This document shows, in pieces, positions 1 to 6,182 of a DNA stretch of 11,036 nucleotides. The stretch comes from an uncultured Oscillospiraceae bacterium (lineage in GTDB: Bacteria > Bacillota > Clostridia > Oscillospirales > Oscillospiraceae): the NCBI GenBank assembly GCA_900763995.1, contig CAAFMK010000027.1, forward strand, positions 1-11,036. Direction: 5' to 3'. Position numbers and translations under genes: made by a program. The notes below the pieces were generated by a model. That model searched no databases and had not been told where the DNA came from. It was given only the letters and a program-made list of their open reading frames with translations. Every line of letters starts with the position of its first letter. The first letter of the stretch is position 1.

Positions 1-190
1 CATAGCTATGAAGCTCGTTGTGATGGTACCAAAATCTCCTATGGAACAGATGGAGCTGCAAAAGGAGCTGGCCAGATTTCATGCCAATCATGTGATCAAA
101 ATGGCAGCGCAGCTCTCCTGCCCTACAGAGCAAAAGCTGGAGCTGACCCAGGCGCTGATCCATGCCGATGACCGCTCCCCTCAGGCGTGA
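1..190 (+). CDS. Small hypothetical protein, or C-terminal end of a longer protein (left edge)
   Basis: The reading frame is open from the window edge to a TGA at 188-190. An ATG at position 8 would give 60 residues beginning MKLVVMVPKSPMEQ. Only seven bases precede that ATG, so no ribosome binding site can be judged, and the frame may continue leftwards as part of a larger protein. The peptide looks helical and mixed-charge (many Lys, Glu, Gln and Met), with no signal peptide or membrane segment. I do not recognise the family. It is the only plus-strand ORF that does not overlap a better minus-strand gene, and it is followed by a strong hairpin at 231-269. Both points support its being a real gene end. 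It is convergent with mgtE. Confidence 0.45.
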   Translation, partial: IAMKLVVMVPKSPMEQMELQKELARFHANHVIKMAAQLSCPTEQKLELTQALIHADDRSPQA

Positions 191-230
191 AGAAAAATAA
201 CGATCAAGTCTCATCAAATTTGAATATAAC

Positions 231-269
231 AAAGCCTCTGAGCTGCATATCTTGCAGTTCAGAGGCTTT
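231..269. terminator. Bidirectional terminator hairpin between the left-edge ORF and mgtE
   Basis: The arms 231-247 (AAAGCCTCTGAGCTGCA) and 253-269 (TGCAGTTCAGAGGCTTT) form a 17-bp stem with a 5-base loop. The stem ends in A and T runs, so either transcript would have a short U stretch at its 3' end. The pair 242/258 is G-U in the plus-strand RNA but C-A in the minus-strand RNA. The hairpin therefore fits the plus-strand gene slightly better, though it should serve both convergent genes. Confidence 0.8.
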
Positions 270-279
270 ATCGCTTGTT

Positions 280-1278
280 TTAAACGCCAAGCAGTATAGA
301 AGCGATGGAAAAATAAACCACCAGAGAAATGGCATCTGCAATGGTTGTAATGAGCGGACTGGCCATCACTGCTGGGTCCATCCGAAGACTGCTGGCCAGA
401 ATTGGGAGAAAACAGCCCAACAGCTTGGAGACGATCACTGTGACAATCAGGGTCAGACTTACCACCAGCGCCACTAAAAAGGGCAGATGGTTCAGCGCCA
501 CCAGCCGAATCAGATTGATCAGTGCCAATGTGATTCCACACAACAGCCCTACCTGACTCTCTTTCCAGGCCACTTTCATCCAGTCACAGTACCGAATCTC
601 CCCCAGAGACAGACTACGAATCACTGTAACTGAGGACTGGCTGCCACAGTTCCCCCCTGTATCCATCAGCATGGGGATAAAGGCTGTCAACAGCACCTGA
701 GCAGATAGTGCCGCCTCATAGTGGGTAATAATAGCTCCTGTAAAGGTGGCAGACACCATCAAAAACAGCAGCCATAAAACACGGCTCTTATAGATGTCCC
801 ACACTCTGGTCTGCAAATAGGGGCGCTCTGAGGGTACCATGGCCGCCATACGCTCCATATCCTCTGTGGCCTCCTCTTTGAGTACCTCCATAGCGTCCTC
901 TGCGGTCACAGTCCCCACCAGCTTTCGCTGGGTATCCACCACAGGGAGCTCTACACAGTCCAGCTGATCCATTAAGGAGACCATCTGTTCCTGGTCATCC
1001 TCTGGATGGAGCAGCCCCTGTGGGGCACCCATCACCTGATCCAGTCGGCGGTGGTCAGGGGCCATGATCAGCTCCCACAGCGTGAACAGCCCCAACAGCA
1101 TCCCATCATCATCCACCACATAGCAGTTGGTCATGAAGTCCTCTGGTACACCCATTTGACGCAGTCTGGCCAGCGCTTCTCTGGCCCGCATCAGGGGTGA
1201 GAGCATGATCAGCTCACTGGACATAATGTTCCCCACTGTCTCCATACCGGCATAAGTGCGATTATAGTTCTGATTCAT
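280..1278 (-). CDS. mgtE: MgtE-family Mg2+ transporter lacking the N-terminal domain
   Basis: This is a Mg2+ channel/transporter of the cytoplasmic membrane. The start is ATG at 1278 (MNQNYNRTYAG), because AAGGAGG lies 7 bases upstream; an upstream in-frame ATG at 1317 has no such site. The product is 332 residues, against roughly 450 for typical MgtE. Residues about 15-70 and 75-135 are two CBS domains, which sense Mg2+ in this family. From about residue 167 there are five hydrophobic segments. The pore hallmarks are present: PMLMDTGGNCGSQ (GGN at about 208-210) and ASPLITTIAD, whose Asp (about 315) matches the pore aspartate. The superhelical N domain that normally precedes the CBS pair is missing, and the upstream DNA does not encode it. 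Expression is predicted to be controlled by the M-box leader upstream. Family assignment is secure. Confidence 0.95.
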   Translation of the reverse strand: MNQNYNRTYAGMETVGNIMSSELIMLSPLMRAREALARLRQMGVPEDFMTNCYVVDDDGMLLGLFTLWELIMAPDHRRLDQVMGAPQGLLHPEDDQEQMVSLMDQLDCVELPVVDTQRKLVGTVTAEDAMEVLKEEATEDMERMAAMVPSERPYLQTRVWDIYKSRVLWLLFLMVSATFTGAIITHYEAALSAQVLLTAFIPMLMDTGGNCGSQSSVTVIRSLSLGEIRYCDWMKVAWKESQVGLLCGITLALINLIRLVALNHLPFLVALVVSLTLIVTVIVSKLLGCFLPILASSLRMDPAVMASPLITTIADAISLVVYFSIASILLGV

Positions 1279-1285
1279 TTTTGTT

Positions 1286-1292
1286 CCTCCTT
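1286..1292 (-). promoter_or_regulatory. mgtE ribosome binding site, decides the start codon
   Basis: AAGGAGG on the minus strand sits 7 bases before the ATG at 1278 and fixes that codon as the mgtE start. The ATG 13 codons further upstream (1317) lies on the wrong side of this site. Confidence 0.85.
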
Positions 1293-1332
1293 GTCGTCGA
1301 GTGTGGCTCTCGCCCAATCGTGACAGGGAGAT

Positions 1333-1376
1333 CCGGCAAGCTCAGCCGGTTTGACAGGTATCCATCCATGGACACC
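1333..1376 (-). other. Two small hairpins in the mgtE leader downstream of the terminator
   Basis: On the minus strand GGTGTCCATGGATGGATACC (1357-1376) folds back on itself with one mismatch. CCGGC and GCCGG at 1333-1349 form a 5-bp stem with a 7-base loop. Neither is followed by a T-run, so they are not intrinsic terminators. A weak 5-base match (UCUCC against GGAGG) between the leader and the mgtE ribosome binding site is also possible. The function of these structures is unknown. Confidence 0.3.
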
Positions 1377-1425
1377 ATACCCCATGTTGAACTTGTCTAT
1401 CGGGATCTCGACTGCCGCTGTCCAT
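1342..1425 (-). CDS. Candidate 27-residue leader peptide (uORF) in the mgtE leader
   Basis: An ATG at 1423-1425 opens a 27-codon frame ending in TGA at 1342-1344, between the riboswitch terminator and mgtE. The purine-rich AGAGGTGA at 1433-1440 lies about 7 bases upstream, a plausible ribosome binding site. The peptide begins MDSGSRDPDRQ and ends DTCQTG. It has an Asp-Pro-Asp motif, a Cys-Pro, and Trp and Cys residues, and is not hydrophobic. One hairpin (1357-1376) lies inside the frame and another (1333-1349) holds the stop codon in its loop. Leader peptides whose translation reports Mg2+ are known upstream of enterobacterial mgtA. Whether this frame is translated or has any role is inference from position and binding site only; it may be fortuitous. 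Confidence 0.3.
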   Translation of the reverse strand: MDSGSRDPDRQVQHGVWCPWMDTCQTG

Positions 1426-1489
1426 GGAATGTTCACCTCTCTTTTTTGGCCCCAAGGTCTCTCTCAGTCGGCCTGAATCGTTCCAGCAG

Positions 1490-1526
1490 AAAAAAAGTAT
1501 GCGTGCCACAACGGTGACACGCATAC
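1490..1526 (-). terminator. Riboswitch-controlled intrinsic terminator upstream of mgtE
   Basis: The minus strand reads GTATGCGTGTCAC (1526-1514), loop CGTT, GTGGCACGCATAC (1509-1497), then seven T (1496-1490). This is a 13-bp stem with one U-G pair. The 5' arm and loop (1518-1510, GTCACCGTT) are exactly complementary to AACGGTGAC at 1554-1546, just after the aptamer. Pairing of those two segments (antiterminator) would destroy the terminator. Confidence 0.9.
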
Positions 1527-1544
1527 CTGAGAAATCCTAACTGC

Positions 1545-1697
1545 TGTCACCGTTCAAGCTTTAGCATCGCAGGGCGGTGAAGTCACATTAGATTCTGCCT
1601 TATTGTTCGACAGAACCTGCTCAAACCAGCGGAAGATGTCTCCATCTCTTTGCGGCAGTGACCCATATCCCTGCGGTAGCCTTACCTACCGGATTCA
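1545..1697 (-). promoter_or_regulatory. M-box (ykoK-type) Mg2+ riboswitch aptamer controlling mgtE
   Basis: Conserved M-box elements appear in order on the minus strand: GGTAGGTAAGGCTACC (1690-1675), GCAGGGATA (1674-1666), an internal GATGGAGACATC hairpin (1646-1635), GCTGGTTTGAGCAGG (about 1631-1617), and CCCTGC with TGCTAAAGCTT (1574-1569 and 1566-1556). GCAGGG pairs with the distal CCCTGC as P2. The short P1 helix uses CCG near 1692 and CGG near 1551. The 3' strand of P1 is shared with the antiterminator half at 1554-1546. Mg2+ binding should therefore hold P1 and free the terminator; low Mg2+ should allow the antiterminator and mgtE expression. M-box RNAs are known to control mgtE in Firmicutes. 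The assignment rests on remembered consensus, not a covariance search. Confidence 0.88.
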
Positions 1698-1703
1698 CAT
1701 GTT

Positions 1704-1733
1704 ATTATAACTCACCACATCAAGTTTTGTCAA
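1704..1733 (-). promoter_or_regulatory. Sigma-A type promoter of the mgtE transcript
   Basis: TTGACA (1733-1728) and TATAAT (1709-1704) are separated by 18 bases on the minus strand; both hexamers match the consensus perfectly. The start of transcription should be near 1697, immediately before the M-box. The -35 box begins only 5 bases after the dnaE stop codon. Confidence 0.9.
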
Positions 1734-1737
1734 TGTC

Positions 1738-4700
1738 CTATTTAACGACCACATTTTCGCTGCCCAGTCGCTCTTTCAAATCGGACACCAGCGCCGGGTG
1801 TATCTGACAATGGGAGCCCACCCGCTCCTGAGAGTCCTGAAAATACAAGATCACCTGACTTTTCCCAGGAAAAAAGGACAGGGCCAGCTGAATCTTTCGC
1901 ACCCGTGGGTCTTGTCGGCTGGGCAGACGCAGCCACAGCTTCTCCTCCTGCACCTTCTCCTGCACTGGGCCAAGATCGCCAAGGGGGCGGATGACATCCA
2001 CCATAATCTGTGGTTCTTTCTCATCCCGTACCGATATTTTTCCGGTGACCAAAATGGCGTTATTTTCCCGGATGTAGCTGCTGCTCTCATTCAGCACCCG
2101 TGAAAAACACAGCAGCTCCATAGAAGATGTATCGTCCTCCAGACTAATATACGCCATCAGCGAGTTATTTCTTGTGGTTCGGGTGCGGTAGGTGGAAATG
2201 ACCCCGGCAATGGTCACCCGCTGCTCATCGCGATACACCTTGGGCCCGTCCTCCCGGTCAAGATCCCCAAGGATCGAGCCTATGGTCACCGCTCCATACC
2301 CCTTGAGCAGTTCCCGATACTGGTCCATGGGATGGCCGGACAAGTACAGGCCAGTGGCCTCCTTCTCCATGCTCATCCGCTCCTGTGGGGTGTATTCCGG
2401 GACATCGGGCAAGTTGAGGGCGGGAAGCACCCCACTGTCCCCTGTCTCGCTTTCTCCTCCAAATCCAAACAGATCCAGCTGCCCCTCCAGGTTCCTCTTT
2501 CGGCTGGCCGCTATGCCATCCAGGATCTGTCCAAAGCCCTGCATCAGCTGAGAGCGGCGGTATCCCATGGTATCAAAGGCCCCGCTTTTGATCAGGCTCT
2601 CTACCACCCTCCGGTTGAGGTCGTGATCAAACATCCGGTCACAAAATTCCATAAAGTCTGAAAAGGGGCCGGCCTTTTTCCGCTCTGCCAGCAGGCTGTT
2701 GACCACAGCCCGTCCCACCCCTTTCAGGGCCACCAGACCAAATCGAATACCGCCCTCTACCACCGTAAAGTCAGCATCTGATTCGTTCACATCTGGGGGC
2801 AGGAGGGGAATCCCCATACTGCGGCACTCTGAAATATAATCGGCCACCTTTTCCGTGGAATCCAGCACCGAGGTGAGCAGAGCCGCCATATACTCCTTTG
2901 GATGGTGGCATTTAAACCAGGCGGTCTGATAGGCCACCATGGCATAGCATACGGCGTGGGCCTTATTAAAGGCGTAGTTTGCAAACTCATTGATCTCATC
3001 ATAAATGGATTCTGCCACATTGACTGGAACCCCATTTTTCTCACAGCCCACAATATTCCGCCCCGGGTCTCCATGGACAAAGGCCGCCCGCTCCCGCTCA
3101 ATATCCTTGGCCTTCTTCTTTGACATAGCCCGGCGCACCATATCAGCCTGGCCAAGAGAGTACCCCGCCAGCTGCTGAAAAATCTGGATGACCTGCTCCT
3201 GATAGACAATGCATCCATAGGTATTGGACAAAATGGGCTGGAGTGAGGGGTGTTTATAGGCGATTTTTTCGGGGTTATTTTTACAGGCGATAAAGCGCGG
3301 GATCGAGTCCATAGGCCCTGGCCGATAAAGTGCAATGATAGCTGTAATATCCTCAATGGTCTGTGGCTTCAACCCAAGACAGACCCCCGTCATTCCCGCT
3401 GACTCCATTTGGAACACACCAGAGGTCTTGCCATCTGAGAGCATGGCCATCGTTGCCGGGTCGTTTTCCGGTATGTCTGAGAGTGTAAAATCCCTCTGCT
3501 TACTTTGTACCATGTGCACTGCATCATCTAAAATGGTCAGGTTCCGCAGACCCAAAAAGTCCATTTTTAAAAGGCCCAGTTCCTCCAATGTGGTCATAAT
3601 ATACTGGGTGACAGGCAGTCCATCGTTGGTGGCCAGGGGGACATAGTCACACACCGGGCGGCTGGTGATGACCACGCCAGCGGCATGGGTAGAGGTGTTT
3701 CTGGGCATCCCCTCAATGGCCATTGCGGTGTCAATCAGCTTTTTGATGTTGGGATCTTTGTCATAGGAGTCCTTGAGCTGTTTAGACAGCTTGAGCGCAT
3801 CCTCCAGCGTGATGTGCAGATTTCCCGGCCCGCTTGGGATCTGCTTGGCCACCGTGTCCACATCCCCATATGGCATCCCCAGCACCCGGCCCACATCCCG
3901 CACGGCCCCACGGGCGGCCATGGTACCAAAGGTCACGATCTGCGCCACATGATCTGCACCATATTTCTGGTTGACATAGTCAATAACCTCCTGCCGCCGA
4001 CGGATACAGAAGTCAATATCAATATCTGGCATGGAAACACGATCTGGATTCAAAAACCGCTCAAAATACAGTGAGTATTTCATGGGGTCCAGATCTGTGA
4101 TGTTCAGACAGTAGGATACCATAGATCCAGCCGCAGAGCCGCGCCCGGGCCCCACCGGAATCCCATAGTTCTTTGCAAAGGCAATAAAGTCAGAGACGAT
4201 CAGGAAATAGTCCACAAAACCCATTTTATGGATCATGTCCATCTCATACTGGAGCTGTCTGCGGTATTCCTCTGGCCCGTTGGGGTATCGCCTGGCAAAT
4301 CCATCCCAGCACAGCTTCTCAAAATAGGCATTTCCATCTGTCCAGCCCTCAGGCAGCTGGAAATGGGGCAGGTGGTAATTTCCAAACTCAAATTCCACAT
4401 TGCAAAGCTCTGCAATTTTGGCGGTATTTTCAATGGCCTCCGGATGGTCTGGAAAAAGAGCGGCCATCTCCTCCTCCGACTTGACAAAAAACTCCCGTGT
4501 CTCAAAGCGCATCCGGCCCGGATCGTCCAGTGTCTTACCCATCTGAATGCACATGAGAATATCCTGCATCTCCGCATCCTCTCTGGTGAGATAGTGGGCA
4601 TCGTTGGTGGCAATCAGCGGAATACCAGTTTCCTCGTGCAGGCGGATCAGCCCTGCGTTCACCCGTCTTTGTGCGGCAATTTTGTGATCCTGCATCTCCA

Positions 4701-5220
4701 GATAGTAGCCGTCCTCTCCAAACAGCGCCCGCATCTCCAGCGCCACTTCCTTGGCCTTCTCATACTCCTCGGCCAACAGCAGCTTGGGGATCTCACCACC
4801 CAGACAGGCCGAACAGGCGATCAGGCCGTCGCTGTGCTCCCGCAATAGATCCAAATCGATCCGCGGTTTGATATAAAAGCCCTCCAAATAGGCCTTGGAT
4901 ACCATGTAAGAGAGATTGCGATAGCCCTGTTCATTGCGGCACAACAGCACCAGGTGGCGGAACTCCCCATCAAATTCATGTACCTTCTGGAACCGGGTAC
5001 GGCCCCGGGGAGACACATAGACCTCACAGCCGATAATGGACTTGATCCCCTCCGCCTTACAGGCTCTGTAAAAGTCGATCACGCCATACATACAGCCGTG
5101 GTCTGTAATGGCCACAGCCTCCTGTCCCAGCTCCTTCACCCGTTTCACTAGTTTCTTGATGCGGCAGGCACCGTCCAAAAGGGAAAATTCAGTGTGCAGA
5201 TGCAGGTGAACAAATGACAT
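1738..5220 (-). CDS. dnaE: DNA polymerase III alpha subunit (DnaE) with an intact PHP domain
   Basis: This is the replicative DNA polymerase catalytic subunit. The start is ATG at 5220 (MSFVHLHLHTEFS), with AAGGAGG 8 bases upstream, giving 1160 residues. Residues 1 to about 270 are the PHP domain. The nine metal-ligand positions described for mycobacterial DnaE1 all appear filled: H7, H9, D16, H41, E66, H89, C140, D208 and H210. The polymerase core has GPGRGSAAGS (about 358-367), PDIDIDF with catalytic D402 and D404, and D555 in KMDFLGLR. Helix-hairpin-helix segments lie near 825-845. A consensus beta-clamp motif QLDLF is at about 915-919, followed by an OB fold (about 1000-1062) and a C-terminal domain. 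The gene begins 47 bases after whiA and is probably the last gene of the murB operon. The complete PHP site is unlike B. subtilis DnaE. Confidence 0.97.
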   Translation of the reverse strand: MSFVHLHLHTEFSLLDGACRIKKLVKRVKELGQEAVAITDHGCMYGVIDFYRACKAEGIKSIIGCEVYVSPRGRTRFQKVHEFDGEFRHLVLLCRNEQGYRNLSYMVSKAYLEGFYIKPRIDLDLLREHSDGLIACSACLGGEIPKLLLAEEYEKAKEVALEMRALFGEDGYYLEMQDHKIAAQRRVNAGLIRLHEETGIPLIATNDAHYLTREDAEMQDILMCIQMGKTLDDPGRMRFETREFFVKSEEEMAALFPDHPEAIENTAKIAELCNVEFEFGNYHLPHFQLPEGWTDGNAYFEKLCWDGFARRYPNGPEEYRRQLQYEMDMIHKMGFVDYFLIVSDFIAFAKNYGIPVGPGRGSAAGSMVSYCLNITDLDPMKYSLYFERFLNPDRVSMPDIDIDFCIRRRQEVIDYVNQKYGADHVAQIVTFGTMAARGAVRDVGRVLGMPYGDVDTVAKQIPSGPGNLHITLEDALKLSKQLKDSYDKDPNIKKLIDTAMAIEGMPRNTSTHAAGVVITSRPVCDYVPLATNDGLPVTQYIMTTLEELGLLKMDFLGLRNLTILDDAVHMVQSKQRDFTLSDIPENDPATMAMLSDGKTSGVFQMESAGMTGVCLGLKPQTIEDITAIIALYRPGPMDSIPRFIACKNNPEKIAYKHPSLQPILSNTYGCIVYQEQVIQIFQQLAGYSLGQADMVRRAMSKKKAKDIERERAAFVHGDPGRNIVGCEKNGVPVNVAESIYDEINEFANYAFNKAHAVCYAMVAYQTAWFKCHHPKEYMAALLTSVLDSTEKVADYISECRSMGIPLLPPDVNESDADFTVVEGGIRFGLVALKGVGRAVVNSLLAERKKAGPFSDFMEFCDRMFDHDLNRRVVESLIKSGAFDTMGYRRSQLMQGFGQILDGIAASRKRNLEGQLDLFGFGGESETGDSGVLPALNLPDVPEYTPQERMSMEKEATGLYLSGHPMDQYRELLKGYGAVTIGSILGDLDREDGPKVYRDEQRVTIAGVISTYRTRTTRNNSLMAYISLEDDTSSMELLCFSRVLNESSSYIRENNAILVTGKISVRDEKEPQIMVDVIRPLGDLGPVQEKVQEEKLWLRLPSRQDPRVRKIQLALSFFPGKSQVILYFQDSQERVGSHCQIHPALVSDLKERLGSENVVVK

Positions 5221-5228
5221 AAGGGATG

Positions 5229-5235
5229 CCTCCTT
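5229..5235 (-). promoter_or_regulatory. dnaE ribosome binding site, decides the start codon
   Basis: AAGGAGG on the minus strand lies 8 bases before the ATG at 5220. It rules out the longer in-frame start at 5271, which would overlap the end of whiA. Confidence 0.85.
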
Positions 5236-5267
5236 GCTCATTATCTTTGTACATGGTTCTCCGTTGG

Positions 5268-6176
5268 TCACAGCTTCGCAGCACTGCCCACCTCACGGCC
5301 CAGCTCCACCAGCTTACGCAGACGGTGGTTAAGGGCGGACTTTGTGATGGGGGGATCACACTGCTCTGCCAGCTGGGAGAGGGTCTCCTCCGGGTGGGCC
5401 AGGCGCAGCATGGCGGCCTCCCGCAGCTTTTCCGGCAGGGTGACCATCACGCCACCCTCCTCCAGGCGACGGATGGCCTCCACCTGAACCATGGCGGCCT
5501 CCACCGCCTTATCCAAGTTGGCCGCATCACAGTTCACCCGTCGGTTCACACTCCCCCGCAGGTCTTTTTCCACCTTGGCATTCATGACCTCCATGGCTGC
5601 CAGCGGGGCACCTACACAGGTTAGAAAATCCTCGATACGGTCACTTTGCTTAAAATAGACCACCGTGTTGCCCTTTCGCTGGGCCGCCTTGGGCTCCAGC
5701 GCCACCTCCCGCATCAGGGCCAGCACCTCCCGGCTGACACTGTGGTGGGAGGTGGTCAGCTCCAGATGGTAGCCCTTTCGTGGGTCTGTGACAGAGCCAC
5801 CAGAGAGAAAGGCCCCCCGCAAAAAGGAGGCCCGACAACAGCTCTCCTCCACCACAGCATAGTTTACATGGAGGGCCAGGGCATTTCGATCAAAGCCGTA
5901 GGTCTGATGAATGACTGCCAGCTTATCCGGGTCGGTCATGGAAAATATACTCTTTCCCCCACCGTCAGGCAGGCGGTCAAAGGTCAGCTTAAATGCTTTT
6001 TTAAACAGGGTGGGCAGACGCTGGGCAAAGGTGTCATTTTCTGTGACGACCCGGATCTCATCACTGCGAAAGGTGTTGCAGTAAAGCAATACCCCATACG
6101 CCTCCGCCTGTGCGCAGCATCTCCGATTCAGCGGAATGCGGCACAGCTCAGTTTTTACATCTCCAGCAAAGGACAT
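5268..6176 (-). CDS. whiA: WhiA, DNA-binding regulator with a degenerate LAGLIDADG homing-endonuclease fold
   Basis: WhiA controls sporulation-linked division in Streptomyces and influences cell division and chromosome segregation in Bacillus. The product is 302 residues, close to the usual family length. The N-terminal two thirds form the LAGLIDADG-like domain, with a degenerate core FLRGAFLSGGSVTDP at about 118-132. That segment lacks the catalytic acidic residues, as is usual for the family. The C-terminal part, about 255-290 (SQLAEQCDPPITKSALNHRL), is the helix-turn-helix. Only 6 bases separate it from yvcK. Its ribosome binding site GGAGGAG (6192-6186) sits within the last yvcK codons, so translational coupling is likely. 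The order yvcK-whiA is widely conserved in Gram-positive bacteria. Confidence 0.95.
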   Translation of the reverse strand: MSFAGDVKTELCRIPLNRRCCAQAEAYGVLLYCNTFRSDEIRVVTENDTFAQRLPTLFKKAFKLTFDRLPDGGGKSIFSMTDPDKLAVIHQTYGFDRNALALHVNYAVVEESCCRASFLRGAFLSGGSVTDPRKGYHLELTTSHHSVSREVLALMREVALEPKAAQRKGNTVVYFKQSDRIEDFLTCVGAPLAAMEVMNAKVEKDLRGSVNRRVNCDAANLDKAVEAAMVQVEAIRRLEEGGVMVTLPEKLREAAMLRLAHPEETLSQLAEQCDPPITKSALNHRLRKLVELGREVGSAAKL

Positions 6177-6182
6177 GGCTTC

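Noticed and set aside
1351..1385. A TTGACA on the plus strand in the mgtE leader
   Set aside because: No acceptable -10 box lies 16-18 bases downstream and there is no plus-strand gene for it to serve; it is probably chance.
1342..1524. A 60-codon minus-strand frame starting inside the riboswitch terminator
   Set aside because: Its first ATG lies in the terminator stem without a good ribosome binding site. Only the internal ATG at 1425 has a plausible one, so only the 27-codon version is kept.
2787..3356. A 189-codon minus-strand frame overlapping dnaE
   Set aside because: It is an alternative frame of the same strand within the intact dnaE reading frame; the dnaE motifs continue through it without interruption.
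4228..4848. A 206-codon open frame on the plus strand inside dnaE
   Set aside because: It is wholly antisense to the conserved PHP and polymerase region of dnaE, with no recognisable motif; it is explained by the codon pattern of dnaE.
5220..5271. A longer dnaE start with 17 extra residues, overlapping whiA
   Set aside because: The strong AAGGAGG at 5229-5235 precedes the ATG at 5220, and family proteins begin at the MSFVHLH-type N-terminus.
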